NCBI GenBank assembly: GCA_001897745.1
Contig: MKUH01000008.1
Span: 62,001-126,000 of the forward strand
Source of the DNA: Candidatus Accumulibacter sp. 66-26
GTDB lineage: Bacteria; Pseudomonadota; Gammaproteobacteria; Burkholderiales; Rhodocyclaceae
Reading direction: 5' to 3'
Length of the DNA: 64,000 bases
Shown here: in pieces, positions 8,869-20,441 of the stretch
How the letters are laid out: every line of letters starts with the position of its first letter
How positions within the stretch are numbered: the first letter of the stretch is position 1
Program-made: the position numbers and the translations under genes
The notes under the pieces: generated by a model
Told to the model about the DNA's origin: nothing
The model's input: the letters and a program-made list of their open reading frames with translations, nothing else
The model's database searches: none

Positions 8869-9780
8869 ATGGGCGTTGCCGTCTCCATTGATCAGGTCGA
8901 AAAGCGCTTCGGTCCGCTGCGCGCGCTCGACGGCGTTTCGCTGCAGATCGCCGAGGGCGAGTTCTTCGGCCTGCTCGGGCCGAACGGCGCCGGCAAGACG
9001 ACGCTGATCTCCTGTCTCGCCGGTCTCGCGCGGCCAGATGCCGGCCGCCTCACGGTGATGGGCCGCGACGTCGTCGCCGACTACCGCGCGGCGCGCCGCC
9101 TGCTCGGCGTCGTGCCGCAGGAGCTGGTCTTCGATCCCTTTTTCTCGGTGCGCGAAACGCTGCGTATCCAGTCCGGCTATTTCGGCATCCGCAACAACGA
9201 CGACTGGATCGACGAGGTCCTCGCCAACCTCGACCTGACGGCGAAAGCCAACACCAATATGCGGCGCCTTTCGGGCGGCATGAAGCGGCGCGTGCTGGTC
9301 GCCCAGGCGCTGGTGCACAAGCCGCCGGTGATCGTGCTCGACGAGCCGACCGCCGGCGTCGACGTCGAGTTGCGCCAGGGGCTGTGGCAGTTCGTGCAGC
9401 GTCTGAATCGCGAGGGGCACACGGTCATTCTCACGACGCATTACCTCGAGGAAGCGGAGGCGCTGTGCGGGCGGATCGCGATGCTCAAGCAGGGACGCAT
9501 CGTCGCGCTCGACACGACGAGCAATCTGCTGGCGCGCTTTGCCGGTCATACGCTGAGTGTGCGCCTGGCGCCCGGCGCGGCGCTGCCTGACGCTCTGCGC
9601 GCGCGCGCGACCGAAAAGGACGGTTTCTGGCACCTTCGCCTGGGCGGGCTGGCCGAAGTCGAGGCGATCCTCGCGGCGCTGCGTACCGCCGCCTGCGCCT
9701 TCGACGACCTGCGCCTGACGCAGGCCGACCTCGAGGACGTTTTCATCGGCCTCATGCAGGGCGCGGAGGGCGCGCGATGA
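8869..9780 (+). CDS. ABC-2 type transporter, ATP-binding protein (YadG/CcmA-like)
   Basis: ATPase of a two-gene ABC-2 exporter. Walker A G-P-N-G-A-G-K-T, signature L-S-G-G-M-K-R-R-V-L-V-A-Q-A, Walker B V-I-V-L-D-E-P-T-A-G-V-D and switch T-T-H-Y-L-E-E-A-E are all present. I chose the ATG at 8869 (303 aa), which follows GAGGG; a TTG at 8851 in the same frame is possible. It overlaps the permease gene by four bases. The closest family I recognise is YadGH. The substrate is unknown, and its position between mlaB and ibaG suggests an envelope role by inference only. Confidence 0.85.
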   Translation: MGVAVSIDQVEKRFGPLRALDGVSLQIAEGEFFGLLGPNGAGKTTLISCLAGLARPDAGRLTVMGRDVVADYRAARRLLGVVPQELVFDPFFSVRETLRIQSGYFGIRNNDDWIDEVLANLDLTAKANTNMRRLSGGMKRRVLVAQALVHKPPVIVLDEPTAGVDVELRQGLWQFVQRLNREGHTVILTTHYLEEAEALCGRIAMLKQGRIVALDTTSNLLARFAGHTLSVRLAPGAALPDALRARATEKDGFWHLRLGGLAEVEAILAALRTAACAFDDLRLTQADLEDVFIGLMQGAEGAR

Positions 9781-10529
9781 CCGGTTTCCGCACCCTGCTC
9801 TACAAGGAAGTGCTGCGTTTCTGGAAGGTCGGCTTCCAGACCGTCGCCGCGCCGGTGCTCACCGCGCTGCTCTACCTGCTGATCTTTTCGCACGTGCTCG
9901 ACCGGCACGTGCTGGTGCACGGCGTTCCCTACACCGCCTTCCTGATCCCCGGCCTGGTCATGATGTCGCTAGTGCAGAACGCCTTCGCCAACAGTTCGTC
10001 GAGCCTGATCCAGTCGAAGATCACCGGCAGCGTCGTATTCGTCCTGCTGCCGCCGATTTCCTACCTCGAGTTCTTCCTCGCCTACGTCGTCGCGGCCGTC
10101 CTGCGCGGCCTGATGGTCGGCGCCGGCGTCCTGCTCGTGACCGCGTGGTTCGCGCCGCTGAGTTTCGTCGCGCCGCTCTGGATCATCGCCTTCGCCGTGC
10201 TCGGCGGCGGCATCCTCGGCGCCTTCGGCATGATCGCCGGCATCTGGGCGGACAAGTTCGATCAGTTGGCCGGTTTCCAGAACTTCCTGATCCTGCCGCT
10301 GACCATGCTCTCCGGCGTCTTTTACTCGCTCCATTCGCTGCCGGCGTTCTGGCAGGGCGTGTCGCATTTCAATCCCGTGTTCTATATGATCGACGGCTTC
10401 CGCTACGGCTTTTTCGGCGTCTCCGACGTGGCCCCGGAAAGCAGCCTGGCGGTCGTCGCCATCAGTTTTCTCGCAGTCTCGGCGGCGACGCTGGCGATGC
10501 TGCGCAGCGGTTACAAATTGAGGTCCTGA
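9777..10529 (+). CDS. ABC-2 type transporter permease (YadH-like)
   Basis: Integral membrane partner of the preceding ATPase: 250 aa, about six hydrophobic segments and ABC-2 permease motifs (P-L-T-M-L-S-G-V-F-Y-S and N-P-V-F-Y-M-I-D-G-F-R-Y-G). The first bases overlap the ATPase stop (ATGA), so the two are co-translated. Substrate not deducible. Confidence 0.85.
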   Translation: MTGFRTLLYKEVLRFWKVGFQTVAAPVLTALLYLLIFSHVLDRHVLVHGVPYTAFLIPGLVMMSLVQNAFANSSSSLIQSKITGSVVFVLLPPISYLEFFLAYVVAAVLRGLMVGAGVLLVTAWFAPLSFVAPLWIIAFAVLGGGILGAFGMIAGIWADKFDQLAGFQNFLILPLTMLSGVFYSLHSLPAFWQGVSHFNPVFYMIDGFRYGFFGVSDVAPESSLAVVAISFLAVSAATLAMLRSGYKLRS

Positions 10530-10532
10530 ATC

Positions 10533-12049
<1,517 letters not shown>

Positions 12050-12085
12050 CCAATAACGCTTTCAACTCTTGTTCAGGAATCCGCC

Positions 12086-12727
12086 GTGAACGGCATCACC
12101 ATCGCCCTCTCGAAGGGTCGCATTTTCGAAGAAACGCTGCCGCTGCTGGCGGCCGCCGGGATCGTTCCGAGCGAGAACCCCGAAACCTCGCGCAAGCTGA
12201 TCATTCCGACCAATCGCGCCGACGTGCGCGTCGTCATCGTGCGCGCCACCGACGCGCCGACCTACGTCCAGTACGGCGCCGCCGACATCGGCGTCGCCGG
12301 CAAGGACGTGCTGCTCGAGCACGGCGGCGACGGCCTCTACCAGCCGCTCGACCTGAAGATCGCCAAGTGCCGCATGATGGTCGCCATCCCCGAGGGCTTC
12401 GACTACGCGCACGCCGTGCGCCAGGGCGCCCGCCTGAAGGTGGCGACCAAATACATCAACACGGCGCGCGAGCACTTCGCGGCCAAGGGCGTGCACGTCG
12501 ACCTGATCAAGCTCTACGGCTCGATGGAACTCGCGCCGCTCGCCGGCCTGGCCGACGCCATCGTCGATCTGGTGTCCACCGGTGGCACGCTGAAGGCCAA
12601 CAAGCTGGTCGCCGTCGAACACATCCTCGACATCTCCTCGCGCCTGATCGTCAATCAGGCCGCGCTGAAGCTCAAGCGCGAGACGCTGGCGCCCATTCTC
12701 GAAGCCTTTGCCCAAGCGGTGAAATGA
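12086..12727 (+). CDS. hisG: ATP phosphoribosyltransferase catalytic subunit HisG (short form)
   Basis: First enzyme of histidine synthesis, joining ATP and PRPP. The 213-aa length, without the C-terminal regulatory ACT-like domain, marks the short HisG-S form. In known cases this form is active and feedback-regulated only as a hetero-octamer with HisZ. No hisZ is in this window. Conserved [13 protein letters not shown] marks the PRPP site. It starts at GTG and its end overlaps hisD (ATGA). Confidence 0.95.
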   Translation: MNGITIALSKGRIFEETLPLLAAAGIVPSENPETSRKLIIPTNRADVRVVIVRATDAPTYVQYGAADIGVAGKDVLLEHGGDGLYQPLDLKIAKCRMMVAIPEGFDYAHAVRQGARLKVATKYINTAREHFAAKGVHVDLIKLYGSMELAPLAGLADAIVDLVSTGGTLKANKLVAVEHILDISSRLIVNQAALKLKRETLAPILEAFAQAVK

Positions 12728-14031
12728 TGATTGCGATCAAGCGCTTTGCCAGTACCGACGCCGATTTCAAGGCCCGCCTCGACGCCCTGCTCGCCTTCGA
12801 AGGAGCGCAGGACGAAGCTGTCGACCGTACCGTCGCCGCCATCCTCGCCGACGTCAAGGCGCGCGGCGACGCCGCCGTCGTCGACTACACCAATCGCTTC
12901 GACCGCCTGACGGCGGCGGCGATGGCCGACCTGGAACTGTCGCGCGACGAATTGCACAAGGCGCTGAACGGACTGCCCGCGGCGCAGCGCGAAGCGCTCG
13001 AAACCGCCGCCGCGCGCGTGCGCGCCTACCACGAGCGGCAGCCGCTCAAGGGCTGGCAGTACGAGGAAGCGGACGGTACGTTGCTCGGCCAGATGGTGAC
13101 GCCGCTCGACCGCGTCGGCCTCTACGTGCCCGGCGGCAAGGCCGCGTATCCCTCGTCGGTGCTGATGAACGCGATTCCGGCCAAGGTCGCCGGCGTCAAG
13201 GAGCTGATCATGGTCGTGCCGACGCCCGGCGGCGAGCACAACCAGCTGGTGCTCGCGGCGGCGGCGCTGGCCGGCGTCGACCGCGTGTTCACGATCGGCG
13301 GCGCGCAGGCCGTCGGCGCGTTGGCCTACGGCACGCAGACGATCCCGCAGGTGGACAAGGTGGTCGGCCCGGGCAACGCCTACGTCGCCGCCGCCAAGCG
13401 CCGCGTCTTCGGCATCGTCGGCATCGACATGGTCGCCGGCCCCTCGGAGATTCTCGTCGTCTGCGACGGGCAGACCGACCCCGACTGGGTGGCGATGGAC
13501 CTCTTCTCGCAGGCCGAGCACGACGAACTGGCGCAGTCCATCCTCGTCTGCCCGGACGCCGCCTATATCGACCGCGTCGCCGCATCGATCGACAAGCTGC
13601 TGCCGACCATGCCGCGCCGCGACGTGATCCGCGCCGCGCTGGAAAACCGCGGCGCGCTGATCCAGGTGCGCGACCTCGACGAGGCCTGCGCGATCGCCAA
13701 CCGTATCGCGCCCGAGCACCTCGAACTGTCGCTCGCCAACGCCGACGCCTGGGTGGAGAAGATCTACCACGCCGGCGCCATCTTCATCGGCCGCTACACC
13801 TCGGAATCGCTCGGCGACTACTGCGCCGGCCCGAACCACGTGCTGCCGACTTCGGGCAGCGCGCGTTTCTCGTCGCCGCTCGGCGTCTACGATTTCCAGA
13901 AGCGCACCAGCCTGATCCGCGTCTCCCGCGAAGGGTCGAAGACGCTGGGGCGCATCGCCGCCACGCTGGCGCACGGCGAGGGCCTGCCGGCGCACGCGCG
14001 CTCGGCCGAGTACCGCCTCGAAGAAGAATAA
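12724..14031 (+). CDS. hisD: Histidinol dehydrogenase HisD
   Basis: Zn-dependent, NAD-linked double oxidation of histidinol to histidine, the last two steps of the pathway. 435 aa with [18 protein letters not shown] and the catalytic F-S-Q-A-E-H-D-E segment with Glu/His and Zn-binding Gln. The ATG at 12724 overlaps the hisG stop. Confidence 0.97.
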   Translation: MMIAIKRFASTDADFKARLDALLAFEGAQDEAVDRTVAAILADVKARGDAAVVDYTNRFDRLTAAAMADLELSRDELHKALNGLPAAQREALETAAARVRAYHERQPLKGWQYEEADGTLLGQMVTPLDRVGLYVPGGKAAYPSSVLMNAIPAKVAGVKELIMVVPTPGGEHNQLVLAAAALAGVDRVFTIGGAQAVGALAYGTQTIPQVDKVVGPGNAYVAAAKRRVFGIVGIDMVAGPSEILVVCDGQTDPDWVAMDLFSQAEHDELAQSILVCPDAAYIDRVAASIDKLLPTMPRRDVIRAALENRGALIQVRDLDEACAIANRIAPEHLELSLANADAWVEKIYHAGAIFIGRYTSESLGDYCAGPNHVLPTSGSARFSSPLGVYDFQKRTSLIRVSREGSKTLGRIAATLAHGEGLPAHARSAEYRLEEE

Positions 14032-14095
14032 GCGGCACCCGAATACAAAGCACCGACAGGTGCGGCCAGTCTTCAATAACCATCAGGGAGGATGT

Positions 14096-14428
14096 ATGAA
14101 GATTCAGAAGCGTGTCGTAGCCCGGTTCGTTCCGCTGTGCGCAGCTTTGTTCGCGACCTTCGCCGCCGGTGCGGTGCAGGCCGACGAGGCGCTGGCCAAG
14201 GCCAAGTTGTGCACGGGCTGTCACGGTGTCGACAAGAAGATCGTCGGCCCCGCCTACAAGGACGTGGCCGCCAAATACGCCGGCCAGAAGGACGCCGAAG
14301 CCACGCTGACCAACGCCATCCAGAAGGGCAGCAAGGACGTTTTCGGTCCGGTGCCGATGCCGCCGAATCCGGGCGTGACGCCCGCCGAGGCCGCCAAGCT
14401 GGCCAAGTGGGTGTTGTCGCTCAAGTAA
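14096..14428 (+). CDS. Periplasmic class I c-type cytochrome (c551/c552-like)
   Basis: Small soluble electron carrier. Residues 1-29 form a Sec signal ending V-Q-A. One haem motif C-T-G-C-H at 39-43 and a candidate axial Met88 in V-P-M-P-P-N follow. The mature size of about 80 residues and the position of Met match the cytochrome c551/c552 family. Start at 14096, after the strong site AGGGAGG; an in-frame codon at 14060 lacks one. It lies between hisD and the inverted hisC, where a cytochrome is unexpected. It does not overlap hisD and may have its own promoter. Confidence 0.88.
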   Translation: MKIQKRVVARFVPLCAALFATFAAGAVQADEALAKAKLCTGCHGVDKKIVGPAYKDVAAKYAGQKDAEATLTNAIQKGSKDVFGPVPMPPNPGVTPAEAAKLAKWVLSLK

Positions 14429-14437
14429 TCCGGGGCG

Positions 14438-14479
14438 TTCGCGAACCTCGCCGCCCTACGGCGCGTCGAGGTTCGCGAG
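14438..14479. terminator. inverted repeat between convergent cytochrome c and hisC
   Basis: GCGAACCTCG (14441-14450) and CGAGGTTCGC (14467-14476) form a perfect 10-bp hairpin with a 16-nt loop, extendable by two to three pairs on each side. It covers the 27-nt gap between the convergent genes and the last codons of hisC. There is no T-run on either strand, so it may hinder transcription from both sides rather than be a classical terminator. Confidence 0.4.
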
Positions 14480-15547
14480 GATCGTCCTGAGCGCCGTCGC
14501 GAGTTCCCGGCACTGCGCGTCGGTGCCGATCGTGATGCGCAGGAACTGGTCGATGCGCGGCTGCCTGAAGTGGCGCACGATGATGCTGCGTTCGCGCAGC
14601 GCCGCCGCCAACCGTGCCGCGTCGTGCCGCGGGTGACGGGCGAAGACGAAGTTGGCGGCCGACGGCAGCACGTCGAAACCGAGCGCGCGCAGTTCGCCGT
14701 TCAGCGCTTCGCGGCTGGCGATCACCGCCCGGCGCGTGCTTTCGAAGTGCGCGCGATCGTCCATCGCGGCGACTGCGCCGGCAATCGCCAGACGGTCGAG
14801 CGGGTAGGAGTTGAAGCTGTCCTTGACGCGCTCGAGGGCTTCGATCAGGTCGGCGTGGCCGACCGCGTAGCCGACGCGCAGGCCGGCCAGCGAGCGCGAC
14901 TTCGACAGGGTGTGCACGACCAGCAGGTTGGCGTGGCGATTCACCAGCGCGATCGCCGATTCGCCGCCGAAATCCACGTAGGCCTCATCGATCACCACGA
15001 CCGACTGCGCGTTCGCGGCCAGCAGGCGCTCGATCGCCGCCAGCGGCAGCGCGCGCCCGGTCGGCGCGTTCGGGTTGGGGAAGATGATCCCGCCGTTCGG
15101 GCGCGCGTAGTCCTCGACGCGAATCGCGAAGTCCTCGTCGAGCGGAACGGTTTCGTAATCGACGCCGTACAGCCCGCAGTACACCGGGTAAAAGCTGTAG
15201 GTGATATCGGGGAAGAGCAGCGGCGCGTCGTGCTTGAGCAGGGCCTGGAAGACGTGCGCCAGCACCTCGTCGGAGCCGTTTCCGACGAAGACATTGCTCG
15301 GCTCGATGCCGTCCCCGGCGTAATGGGCGGCGACCGCCTCCTTGAGCCGGTGCCCGGTCGGATCCGGGTAGAGGCGTAGAAACTCGCCGTTCTCGCCGAG
15401 CTCGTCGCGGATCGCCGCCACCGCGCGCGGCGACGGCGGGTAGGGGTTTTCGTTGGTGTTCAGCTTGACGAGATTGGGCAGCTTCGGTTGTTCGCCCGGC
15501 ACGTAGGGCGTCAGGCGATGAACGAGGGAACTCCAGTATTGGCTCAT
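14456..15547 (-). CDS. hisC: Histidinol-phosphate aminotransferase HisC
   Basis: PLP-dependent class I/II aminotransferase that makes histidinol phosphate from imidazole acetol phosphate. N-E-N-P-Y-P-P-S-P near the N-terminus, the P-N-P-N-A-P-T-G loop, D-E-A-Y-V-D-F and the Schiff-base Lys in [14 protein letters not shown] are present. 363 aa. It is the only his gene here on the minus strand, lying between hisD and hisB, where the usual betaproteobacterial order has it on the same strand. It therefore needs its own promoter within 15548-15705. Confidence 0.95.
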   Translation of the reverse strand: MSQYWSSLVHRLTPYVPGEQPKLPNLVKLNTNENPYPPSPRAVAAIRDELGENGEFLRLYPDPTGHRLKEAVAAHYAGDGIEPSNVFVGNGSDEVLAHVFQALLKHDAPLLFPDITYSFYPVYCGLYGVDYETVPLDEDFAIRVEDYARPNGGIIFPNPNAPTGRALPLAAIERLLAANAQSVVVIDEAYVDFGGESAIALVNRHANLLVVHTLSKSRSLAGLRVGYAVGHADLIEALERVKDSFNSYPLDRLAIAGAVAAMDDRAHFESTRRAVIASREALNGELRALGFDVLPSAANFVFARHPRHDAARLAAALRERSIIVRHFRQPRIDQFLRITIGTDAQCRELATALRTILANLDAP

Positions 15548-15705
15548 GGCGGCTCGGCAGGTCGGGTGCAGCGGAAGGCCGAAATGGTATCATGCTCGCC
15601 TGTCCGCAACAGGCCGTGCGCCGCGCGCGCCAGCGGGTTTTCCGCGGTTTGCCGTTCCTGTTTGCAGTCCTCTCCCGATTGTTGTTCATTTGCAATGGTG
15701 CTCCG

Positions 15706-16293
15706 ATGCGGCAAGCCGAGATTTCCCGAAATACCCTCGAAACCCAGGTCACGGTTCGTCTGAACCTCGATGGCTCAGGCCAGGGCAAATTCGCCACCGG
15801 CGTTCCCTTCCTCGACCACATGCTCGACCAGATCGCCCGGCACGGGCTGATCGACCTCGAGGTCGAAGCCAAGGGCGACCTCCACATCGATGCGCACCAC
15901 ACGGTCGAGGATATCGGCATCACCTTCGGGCAGGCGCTGGCCAAGGCGGTCGGCGACAAAAAAGGGTTGCGCCGCTACGGCCACGCCTACGTGCCGCTCG
16001 ACGAAGCGCTGTCGCGCGTCGTGGTCGACCTCTCGGGACGTCCGGGGCTCGAGTTCTTCGTCGATTTCAAGCGCGCCATGATCGGTAGCTTCGACGTCGA
16101 CCTGACGCACGAATTCTTCCAGGGCCTGGTCAACCACGCCCAGATCTCGCTGCACATCGACAATCTGCGCGGCGAGAACGCGCATCACCAGGCCGAGACC
16201 GTGTTCAAGGCCTTCGGCCGCGCGCTGCGCATGGCCGCTGAGATCGATCCGCGCGCCGCCGGCAGCATCCAGTCGACCAAGGGCGTGCTGTGA
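15706..16293 (+). CDS. hisB: Imidazoleglycerol-phosphate dehydratase HisB
   Basis: Mn-dependent dehydratase of histidine synthesis. It is monofunctional (195 aa), without the phosphatase domain of the E. coli fusion. His-rich motifs D-A-H-H-T-V-E-D and [12 protein letters not shown] and F-L-D-H-M are metal-site hallmarks. I chose the ATG at 15706, the family-length start; the frame is open for 38 more codons upstream. Its stop shares a base with the hisH ATG. The 158-nt gap to hisC must hold divergent promoters, but I see no convincing one. Confidence 0.95.
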   Translation: MRQAEISRNTLETQVTVRLNLDGSGQGKFATGVPFLDHMLDQIARHGLIDLEVEAKGDLHIDAHHTVEDIGITFGQALAKAVGDKKGLRRYGHAYVPLDEALSRVVVDLSGRPGLEFFVDFKRAMIGSFDVDLTHEFFQGLVNHAQISLHIDNLRGENAHHQAETVFKAFGRALRMAAEIDPRAAGSIQSTKGVL

Positions 16294-16937
16294 TGGCGAC
16301 GGGGGCGATCGCCGTCGTCGACTACGGCATGGGCAATCTGCGCTCGGTCTGGCAGGCGCTCGTGCACGTGGCCGACGGCCGCGAGGTGGTCGTCACCGCC
16401 GACCCGGCGGTGGTCGCCGCCGCCGAGCGCGTGGTCTTTCCCGGCCAGGGCGCGATGCCCGACTGCATGCGCGAACTCGACGCGCGCGGCCTGCGCCCGG
16501 CCGTGCTCGCCGCCGCGCGCGACAAGCCCTTCCTCGGCATTTGCATCGGCGAACAGATGCTCTTCGAGCACAGCGCCGAGGGCGACGTGGCCGGACTCGG
16601 CGTCTTTGCCGGCGAGGTGCGCCGCTTTCCCGCCGAGAAGATGGTCGACGCCGCCGGCAATCGCCTGAAGGTACCGCACATGGGCTGGAACGAAGTGCGC
16701 CAGACGCGGCCGCATGCTCTGTGGGAAGGCATCGCCGACGGCGCGCGTTTCTACTTCGTGCACAGCTACTACGTCGACCCGGTCGACCGGGCCTGCGTGG
16801 CAGGCACGACCGACTACGGCATCCCCTTTACCAGCGCGGTGGCGCGGGATAATATCTTCGCCATTCAGTGCCACCCGGAGAAGAGCGCCCAAGCGGGCCT
16901 CGCGCTGCTCGAAAACTTCATTCGCTGGAAGCCCTGA
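16293..16937 (+). CDS. hisH: Imidazole glycerol phosphate synthase glutaminase subunit HisH
   Basis: Class I glutamine amidotransferase that supplies ammonia to HisF. The nucleophile Cys lies in L-G-I-C-I-G-E-Q-M, and the His/Glu of the triad in I-Q-C-H-P-E-K-S. 214 aa from the ATG at 16293 (TGATG overlap with hisB); a GTG one codon upstream is the alternative. Confidence 0.95.
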   Translation: MATGAIAVVDYGMGNLRSVWQALVHVADGREVVVTADPAVVAAAERVVFPGQGAMPDCMRELDARGLRPAVLAAARDKPFLGICIGEQMLFEHSAEGDVAGLGVFAGEVRRFPAEKMVDAAGNRLKVPHMGWNEVRQTRPHALWEGIADGARFYFVHSYYVDPVDRACVAGTTDYGIPFTSAVARDNIFAIQCHPEKSAQAGLALLENFIRWKP

Positions 16938-16989
16938 GCGGCAATCCTTTCGATCCTTCCGTATTTTCTCTCGACCCCCGTTCCCCCAC

Positions 16990-17733
16990 ATGCTGATCAT
17001 TCCCGCGATTGACCTGAAGGGCGGCCAGTGCGTCCGTCTCAAGCAGGGCCTCATGGACGACGCCACCGTCTTTTCCAATTCTCCCGGCGAACAGGCACGC
17101 CACTGGCTCGAACAGGGCGCGCGCCGCCTGCACGTCGTCGATCTGGACGGCGCCTTCGCCGGCAAGCCGAAGAACGAGAGCGCGATCCGGGAAATCGTCA
17201 AGGCGGTCGGCGACGACATCCCCGTGCAGCTCGGCGGCGGCATCCGCGACCTCGACACCATCGAGCGCTGCCTCGACGGCGGCATCAGCTACGTGATCAT
17301 CGGCACCGCCGCGGTGAAGAACCCCGGCTTCCTGCACGACGCCTGCGGCGCCTTCCCCGGCCACATCATCGTCGGCCTCGACGCCAAGGACGGCAAGGTC
17401 GCCGTCGACGGCTGGTCGAAGCTGACCGGGCACGACGTGATCGATCTCGCCCGGAAGTACGAGGACTACGGCGTCGAAGGCATCATCTACACCGACATCG
17501 GGCGCGACGGCATGCTGTCCGGCATCAACATCGAAGCCACCGTGAAGCTGGCGCAGGCGTTGCGCATCCCGGTGATCGCCAGCGGCGGCCTGTCCGACAT
17601 CGAGGACATCCGCAAGCTGTGCGCCGTCGAGGCGGAAGGCGTCGTCGGCACCATCGCCGGACGCGCCATCTACGACGGCTCGCTCGATTTCGCGGCGGCG
17701 CAGGCGGAAGCCGAGCGCATCGGCCAGAACTGA
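16990..17733 (+). CDS. hisA: Phosphoribosyl-formimino-AICAR-phosphate isomerase HisA
   Basis: TIM-barrel isomerase of histidine synthesis with catalytic Asp in P-A-I-D-L-K-G-G and in Y-T-D-I-G-R-D-G. 247 aa. The 52-nt gap to hisH is pyrimidine-rich, and the bases just before the ATG (a C-run) show no Shine-Dalgarno sequence. This is unlike most genes here, so initiation may depend on read-through or A/U accessibility. Confidence 0.95.
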   Translation: MLIIPAIDLKGGQCVRLKQGLMDDATVFSNSPGEQARHWLEQGARRLHVVDLDGAFAGKPKNESAIREIVKAVGDDIPVQLGGGIRDLDTIERCLDGGISYVIIGTAAVKNPGFLHDACGAFPGHIIVGLDAKDGKVAVDGWSKLTGHDVIDLARKYEDYGVEGIIYTDIGRDGMLSGINIEATVKLAQALRIPVIASGGLSDIEDIRKLCAVEAEGVVGTIAGRAIYDGSLDFAAAQAEAERIGQN

Positions 17734-17749
17734 AGAAAGCGCGGTCATT

Positions 17750-18511
17750 TTGGGTCTCGCCAAACGCATCATTCCCTGTCTTGACGTCACCGCCGGTCGC
17801 GTCGTCAAGGGCACCAACTTCGTCGACCTGCGCGACGCCGGCGATCCGATCGAGATCGCGCGCCGCTACGACGAGCAGGGCGCCGACGAAGTCACTTTTC
17901 TCGACATCACGGCCTCGAGCGACCAGCGCGACATCATCCTGCACATCGTCGAAGCCTGCGCCGCGCAGGTCTTCATTCCGCTGACCGTGGGCGGCGGCGT
18001 GCGCACGGTGGCCGACGTGCGGCGCCTGCTCAACGCCGGCGCCGACAAGGTCAGCATGAACACGGCGGCCGTCCAGAATCCCGACCTCGTCGCCGATGCC
18101 TCGGCCAAGGTCGGCAACCAGTGCATCGTCGTCGCGATCGACGCGAAGCAGACGGCGCCCGGCCTCTGGCAGGTGTTCACGCACGGCGGGCGCAACAATA
18201 CCGGCCTCGACGCGGTCGAATGGGCGCGCAAGGTGCAGCAGCTCGGCGCCGGCGAAATCCTGCTGACCAGCATGGACCGCGACGGCACCAAGAACGGTTT
18301 CGACCTCGCCCTGACGCGCGCCGTCTCGGACGCCGTCGACATCCCGGTGATCGCCAGCGGCGGCGTCGGCAACCTGCAGCATCTGGCCGATGGCGTCAGC
18401 GAAGGGCGTGCCGACGCGGTGCTCGCCGCGAGCATTTTCCACTTCGGCGAATACACCGTGCGCGAAGCCAAGGAATACATGCGCGAGCGCGGCATCGAGG
18501 TGCGCCTGTGA
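17750..18511 (+). CDS. hisF: Imidazole glycerol phosphate synthase cyclase subunit HisF
   Basis: TIM-barrel cyclase that forms IGP and AICAR with HisH. Catalytic Asp residues lie in I-P-C-L-D-V (D12) and V-A-I-D-A-K. 253 aa. It opens with TTG, the only start that yields the family N-terminus ([11 protein letters not shown]). The last base pairs overlap hisI. Confidence 0.95.
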   Translation: MGLAKRIIPCLDVTAGRVVKGTNFVDLRDAGDPIEIARRYDEQGADEVTFLDITASSDQRDIILHIVEACAAQVFIPLTVGGGVRTVADVRRLLNAGADKVSMNTAAVQNPDLVADASAKVGNQCIVVAIDAKQTAPGLWQVFTHGGRNNTGLDAVEWARKVQQLGAGEILLTSMDRDGTKNGFDLALTRAVSDAVDIPVIASGGVGNLQHLADGVSEGRADAVLAASIFHFGEYTVREAKEYMRERGIEVRL

Positions 18512-18912
18512 GCGATCTCGACGTCGGCCAGGCCTGGCTCGATGCGCTCAAGTGGGACGCGCAGGGCATGATTCCGGCCATCGCGCAGGACGCGGAAAGC
18601 GGCCGCGTGCTGATGTTCGCCTACATGAACCGCGAGTCGCTGCAGGAAACGGTGCGTACCGGGAACGCGGTATACTGGTCCCGCTCGCGCAACCGCCTGT
18701 GGCGCAAGGGCGAGGAGTCCGGTCACTACCAGCGCGTCAGCGCCGTGCGTACCGACTGCGACGGCGACGTGCTGCTCCTTTCGATCGCGCAGGAGGGCGG
18801 CATCGCCTGCCATACCGGGCGCGAGAGCTGTTTTTTCCATCAACTCGACGGGCAACGCTGGATCGCTGTCGATCCGGTGCTGAAAGACCCGAAGGACATC
18901 TACGCAAAATGA
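18508..18912 (+). CDS. hisI: Phosphoribosyl-AMP cyclohydrolase HisI
   Basis: Zn/Mg-dependent ring opening of phosphoribosyl-AMP, third step of histidine synthesis. Monofunctional (134 aa); motifs T-D-C-D-G-D and [11 protein letters not shown] hold the Zn-binding Cys residues. The GTG start overlaps the hisF stop (GTGA), and the end overlaps hisE. Confidence 0.95.
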   Translation: MSDLDVGQAWLDALKWDAQGMIPAIAQDAESGRVLMFAYMNRESLQETVRTGNAVYWSRSRNRLWRKGEESGHYQRVSAVRTDCDGDVLLLSIAQEGGIACHTGRESCFFHQLDGQRWIAVDPVLKDPKDIYAK

Positions 18913-19238
18913 GCACACACGACATCCTGCATCGGCTTTCCGACACGCTCGCCTCGCGTCGCAACGCCGATCCCGAGACCTCATACACGGCACAGCTGTT
19001 CGCCAAGGGGCAAGATGCCATCCTCAAGAAGATCGGCGAGGAGAGCACCGAACTGGTCATGGCGGCGAAGGACGGCAAGCGCCTGAACATCGTCTGGGAG
19101 TCGACCGACCTGATCTATCACGTCCTCGTGCTGCTCGCCTTCCACGGCATGGGCATCGAGGACGTTTCGCAGGAAATGCGCCGGCGCGAGGGCATTTCCG
19201 GAATCGACGAGAAGAAGGCGCGGAGCGCCGAAAAATGA
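18909..19238 (+). CDS. hisE: Phosphoribosyl-ATP pyrophosphatase HisE
   Basis: MazG-like pyrophosphohydrolase acting on phosphoribosyl-ATP. 109 aa with K-I-G-E-E-S-T-E-L and E-S-T-D-L-I-Y-H, the metal-binding Glu/Asp helices. ATG at 18909 overlaps hisI; the end overlaps hinT. HisI and HisE are separate, unlike the enterobacterial fusion. Confidence 0.95.
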   Translation: MSTHDILHRLSDTLASRRNADPETSYTAQLFAKGQDAILKKIGEESTELVMAAKDGKRLNIVWESTDLIYHVLVLLAFHGMGIEDVSQEMRRREGISGIDEKKARSAEK

Positions 19239-19585
19239 GCGACTGCCTGTTCTGCAAGATCGTGCGTGGCGAGATTCCCTCGCGCAAGGTGTACGAGGAC
19301 GAACAGGTCTATGCTTTTCATGACATCAACCCGGCGCGCCCGGTGCATTTCCTGATCGTGCCCAAGCAGCACATCACGTCGCTGGCGACCGCCGGCGAGG
19401 CGGATGCGCCGGTGCTCGGCCGGATGCTCGCGGTGGCCGGCCGGCTGGCGGCCGAACAGGGCAGCCCGGACGGCTTCCGGGTGATCATCAATACCGGGCG
19501 CGTCGGACAGCAGGAAGTCGAGCACCTGCACGCGCACATCGTCGGCGGACCGGATCCGGTCGGACCGATGCTCAAGCGAATTTAA
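19235..19585 (+). CDS. hinT: HIT-family purine nucleoside phosphoramidase HinT
   Basis: Histidine-triad hydrolase of adenosine phosphoramidates; its triad is H-L-H-A-H-I-V-G-G. The N-terminal [13 protein letters not shown] is typical. 116 aa. It overlaps hisE by four bases and precedes tatA by 11 nt. The hisE-hinT-tatA linkage is common in betaproteobacteria and does not imply a role in histidine synthesis. Confidence 0.93.
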   Translation: MSDCLFCKIVRGEIPSRKVYEDEQVYAFHDINPARPVHFLIVPKQHITSLATAGEADAPVLGRMLAVAGRLAAEQGSPDGFRVIINTGRVGQQEVEHLHAHIVGGPDPVGPMLKRI

Positions 19586-19596
19586 GGAGACACATC

Positions 19597-19830
19597 ATGG
19601 GTTCTTTCAGCATTTGGCACTGGTTGATCGTTCTGGTCATCGTCCTGCTGGTGTTCGGTACCAAGAAGCTGCGCAACGTCGGCTCCGATCTCGGCGGCGC
19701 GGTCAAGGGGTTCAAGGACGGCATGAAGGAAGGCACCGCCGAGGCGAAGCCGGCCGACGCCGTGCCGCCGCAACAGGTGAGCGGCGGCCAGACGATCGAA
19801 GGCGAAATCAAGGAAAAGACCAAGAGCTGA
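19597..19830 (+). CDS. tatA: Twin-arginine translocase subunit TatA
   Basis: Pore-forming component of the Tat exporter: one N-terminal membrane span (about 6-21), an F-G-T-K-K-L hinge and amphipathic helix, then a polar tail. 77 aa. AAGGAG precedes the ATG. The formate dehydrogenase at the end of the window carries a Tat signal and is a likely client. Confidence 0.95.
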   Translation: MGSFSIWHWLIVLVIVLLVFGTKKLRNVGSDLGGAVKGFKDGMKEGTAEAKPADAVPPQQVSGGQTIEGEIKEKTKS

Positions 19831-19999
19831 GCGTCGCCGCGGCCGGGCGCGACGGGGCGGTCTTCCGCGCCGTCCGGCCGGCGCGCTTCCCGCCGTTTCG
19901 TTTTTTCGTCCTTTCGTCCTGTGCGGCTCCTGATTCGCCTCGCTTCCGAACCGTCGTCTTCACTCCCGTCTTCATTTCTTTCCTAGCCCGGTTCCCTCA

Positions 20000-20434
20000 A
20001 TGTTCGATATCGGTTTTTCCGAGCTGATCGTCATCGCCGTCGTGGCGCTCATCGTGATCGGCCCCGAGCGCCTGCCCAAGGTGGCGCGCACGGCCGGGCA
20101 CCTGCTCGGCCGGCTGCAACGCTACGTCAATGACGTGAAATCCGACATCAACCGCGAGATGCAGCTCGACGAGTTGAAGAAGCTGCAGGCGCAGGTCGAG
20201 GAGTCGGCGCGCAGCATCGAGCGCGACGTCGGCAAGGAGCTGCAATCCGCCGAGACCTCGCTGAACCAGGCGGCGCAAGGGCTGACCGATGCCGCACCGT
20301 CGCCCGGCGACGCGTCGCCGGCCGTCGCCGCGCCGCCTTCGGCCGAAGCGCCGCCGGTGGCTGCCGCGCCGGCGTCCGCAGCCTCCACCGCGCAGGCCTC
20401 CGGCGATGGCGCCGGCCCTGCCCAGAAAGCCTGA
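20000..20434 (+). CDS. tatB: Twin-arginine translocase subunit TatB
   Basis: Tat signal-receptor subunit: M-F-D-I-G-F-S-E-L-I-V-I, a single span, then G-P-E-R-L-P hinge and a long amphipathic helix. The 144-residue protein ends in an Ala/Pro-rich tail. A 169-nt pyrimidine-rich gap without a gene separates it from tatA. I see no clear terminator or promoter in the gap. Confidence 0.95.
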   Translation: MFDIGFSELIVIAVVALIVIGPERLPKVARTAGHLLGRLQRYVNDVKSDINREMQLDELKKLQAQVEESARSIERDVGKELQSAETSLNQAAQGLTDAAPSPGDASPAVAAPPSAEAPPVAAAPASAASTAQASGDGAGPAQKA

Positions 20435-20441
20435 ATTCCGC

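Noticed and set aside
19831-19999. Small gene or terminator between tatA and tatB
   Set aside because: The open frame across this gap is a pyrimidine-rich extension without a ribosome-binding site, and no hairpin followed by a T-run is present.
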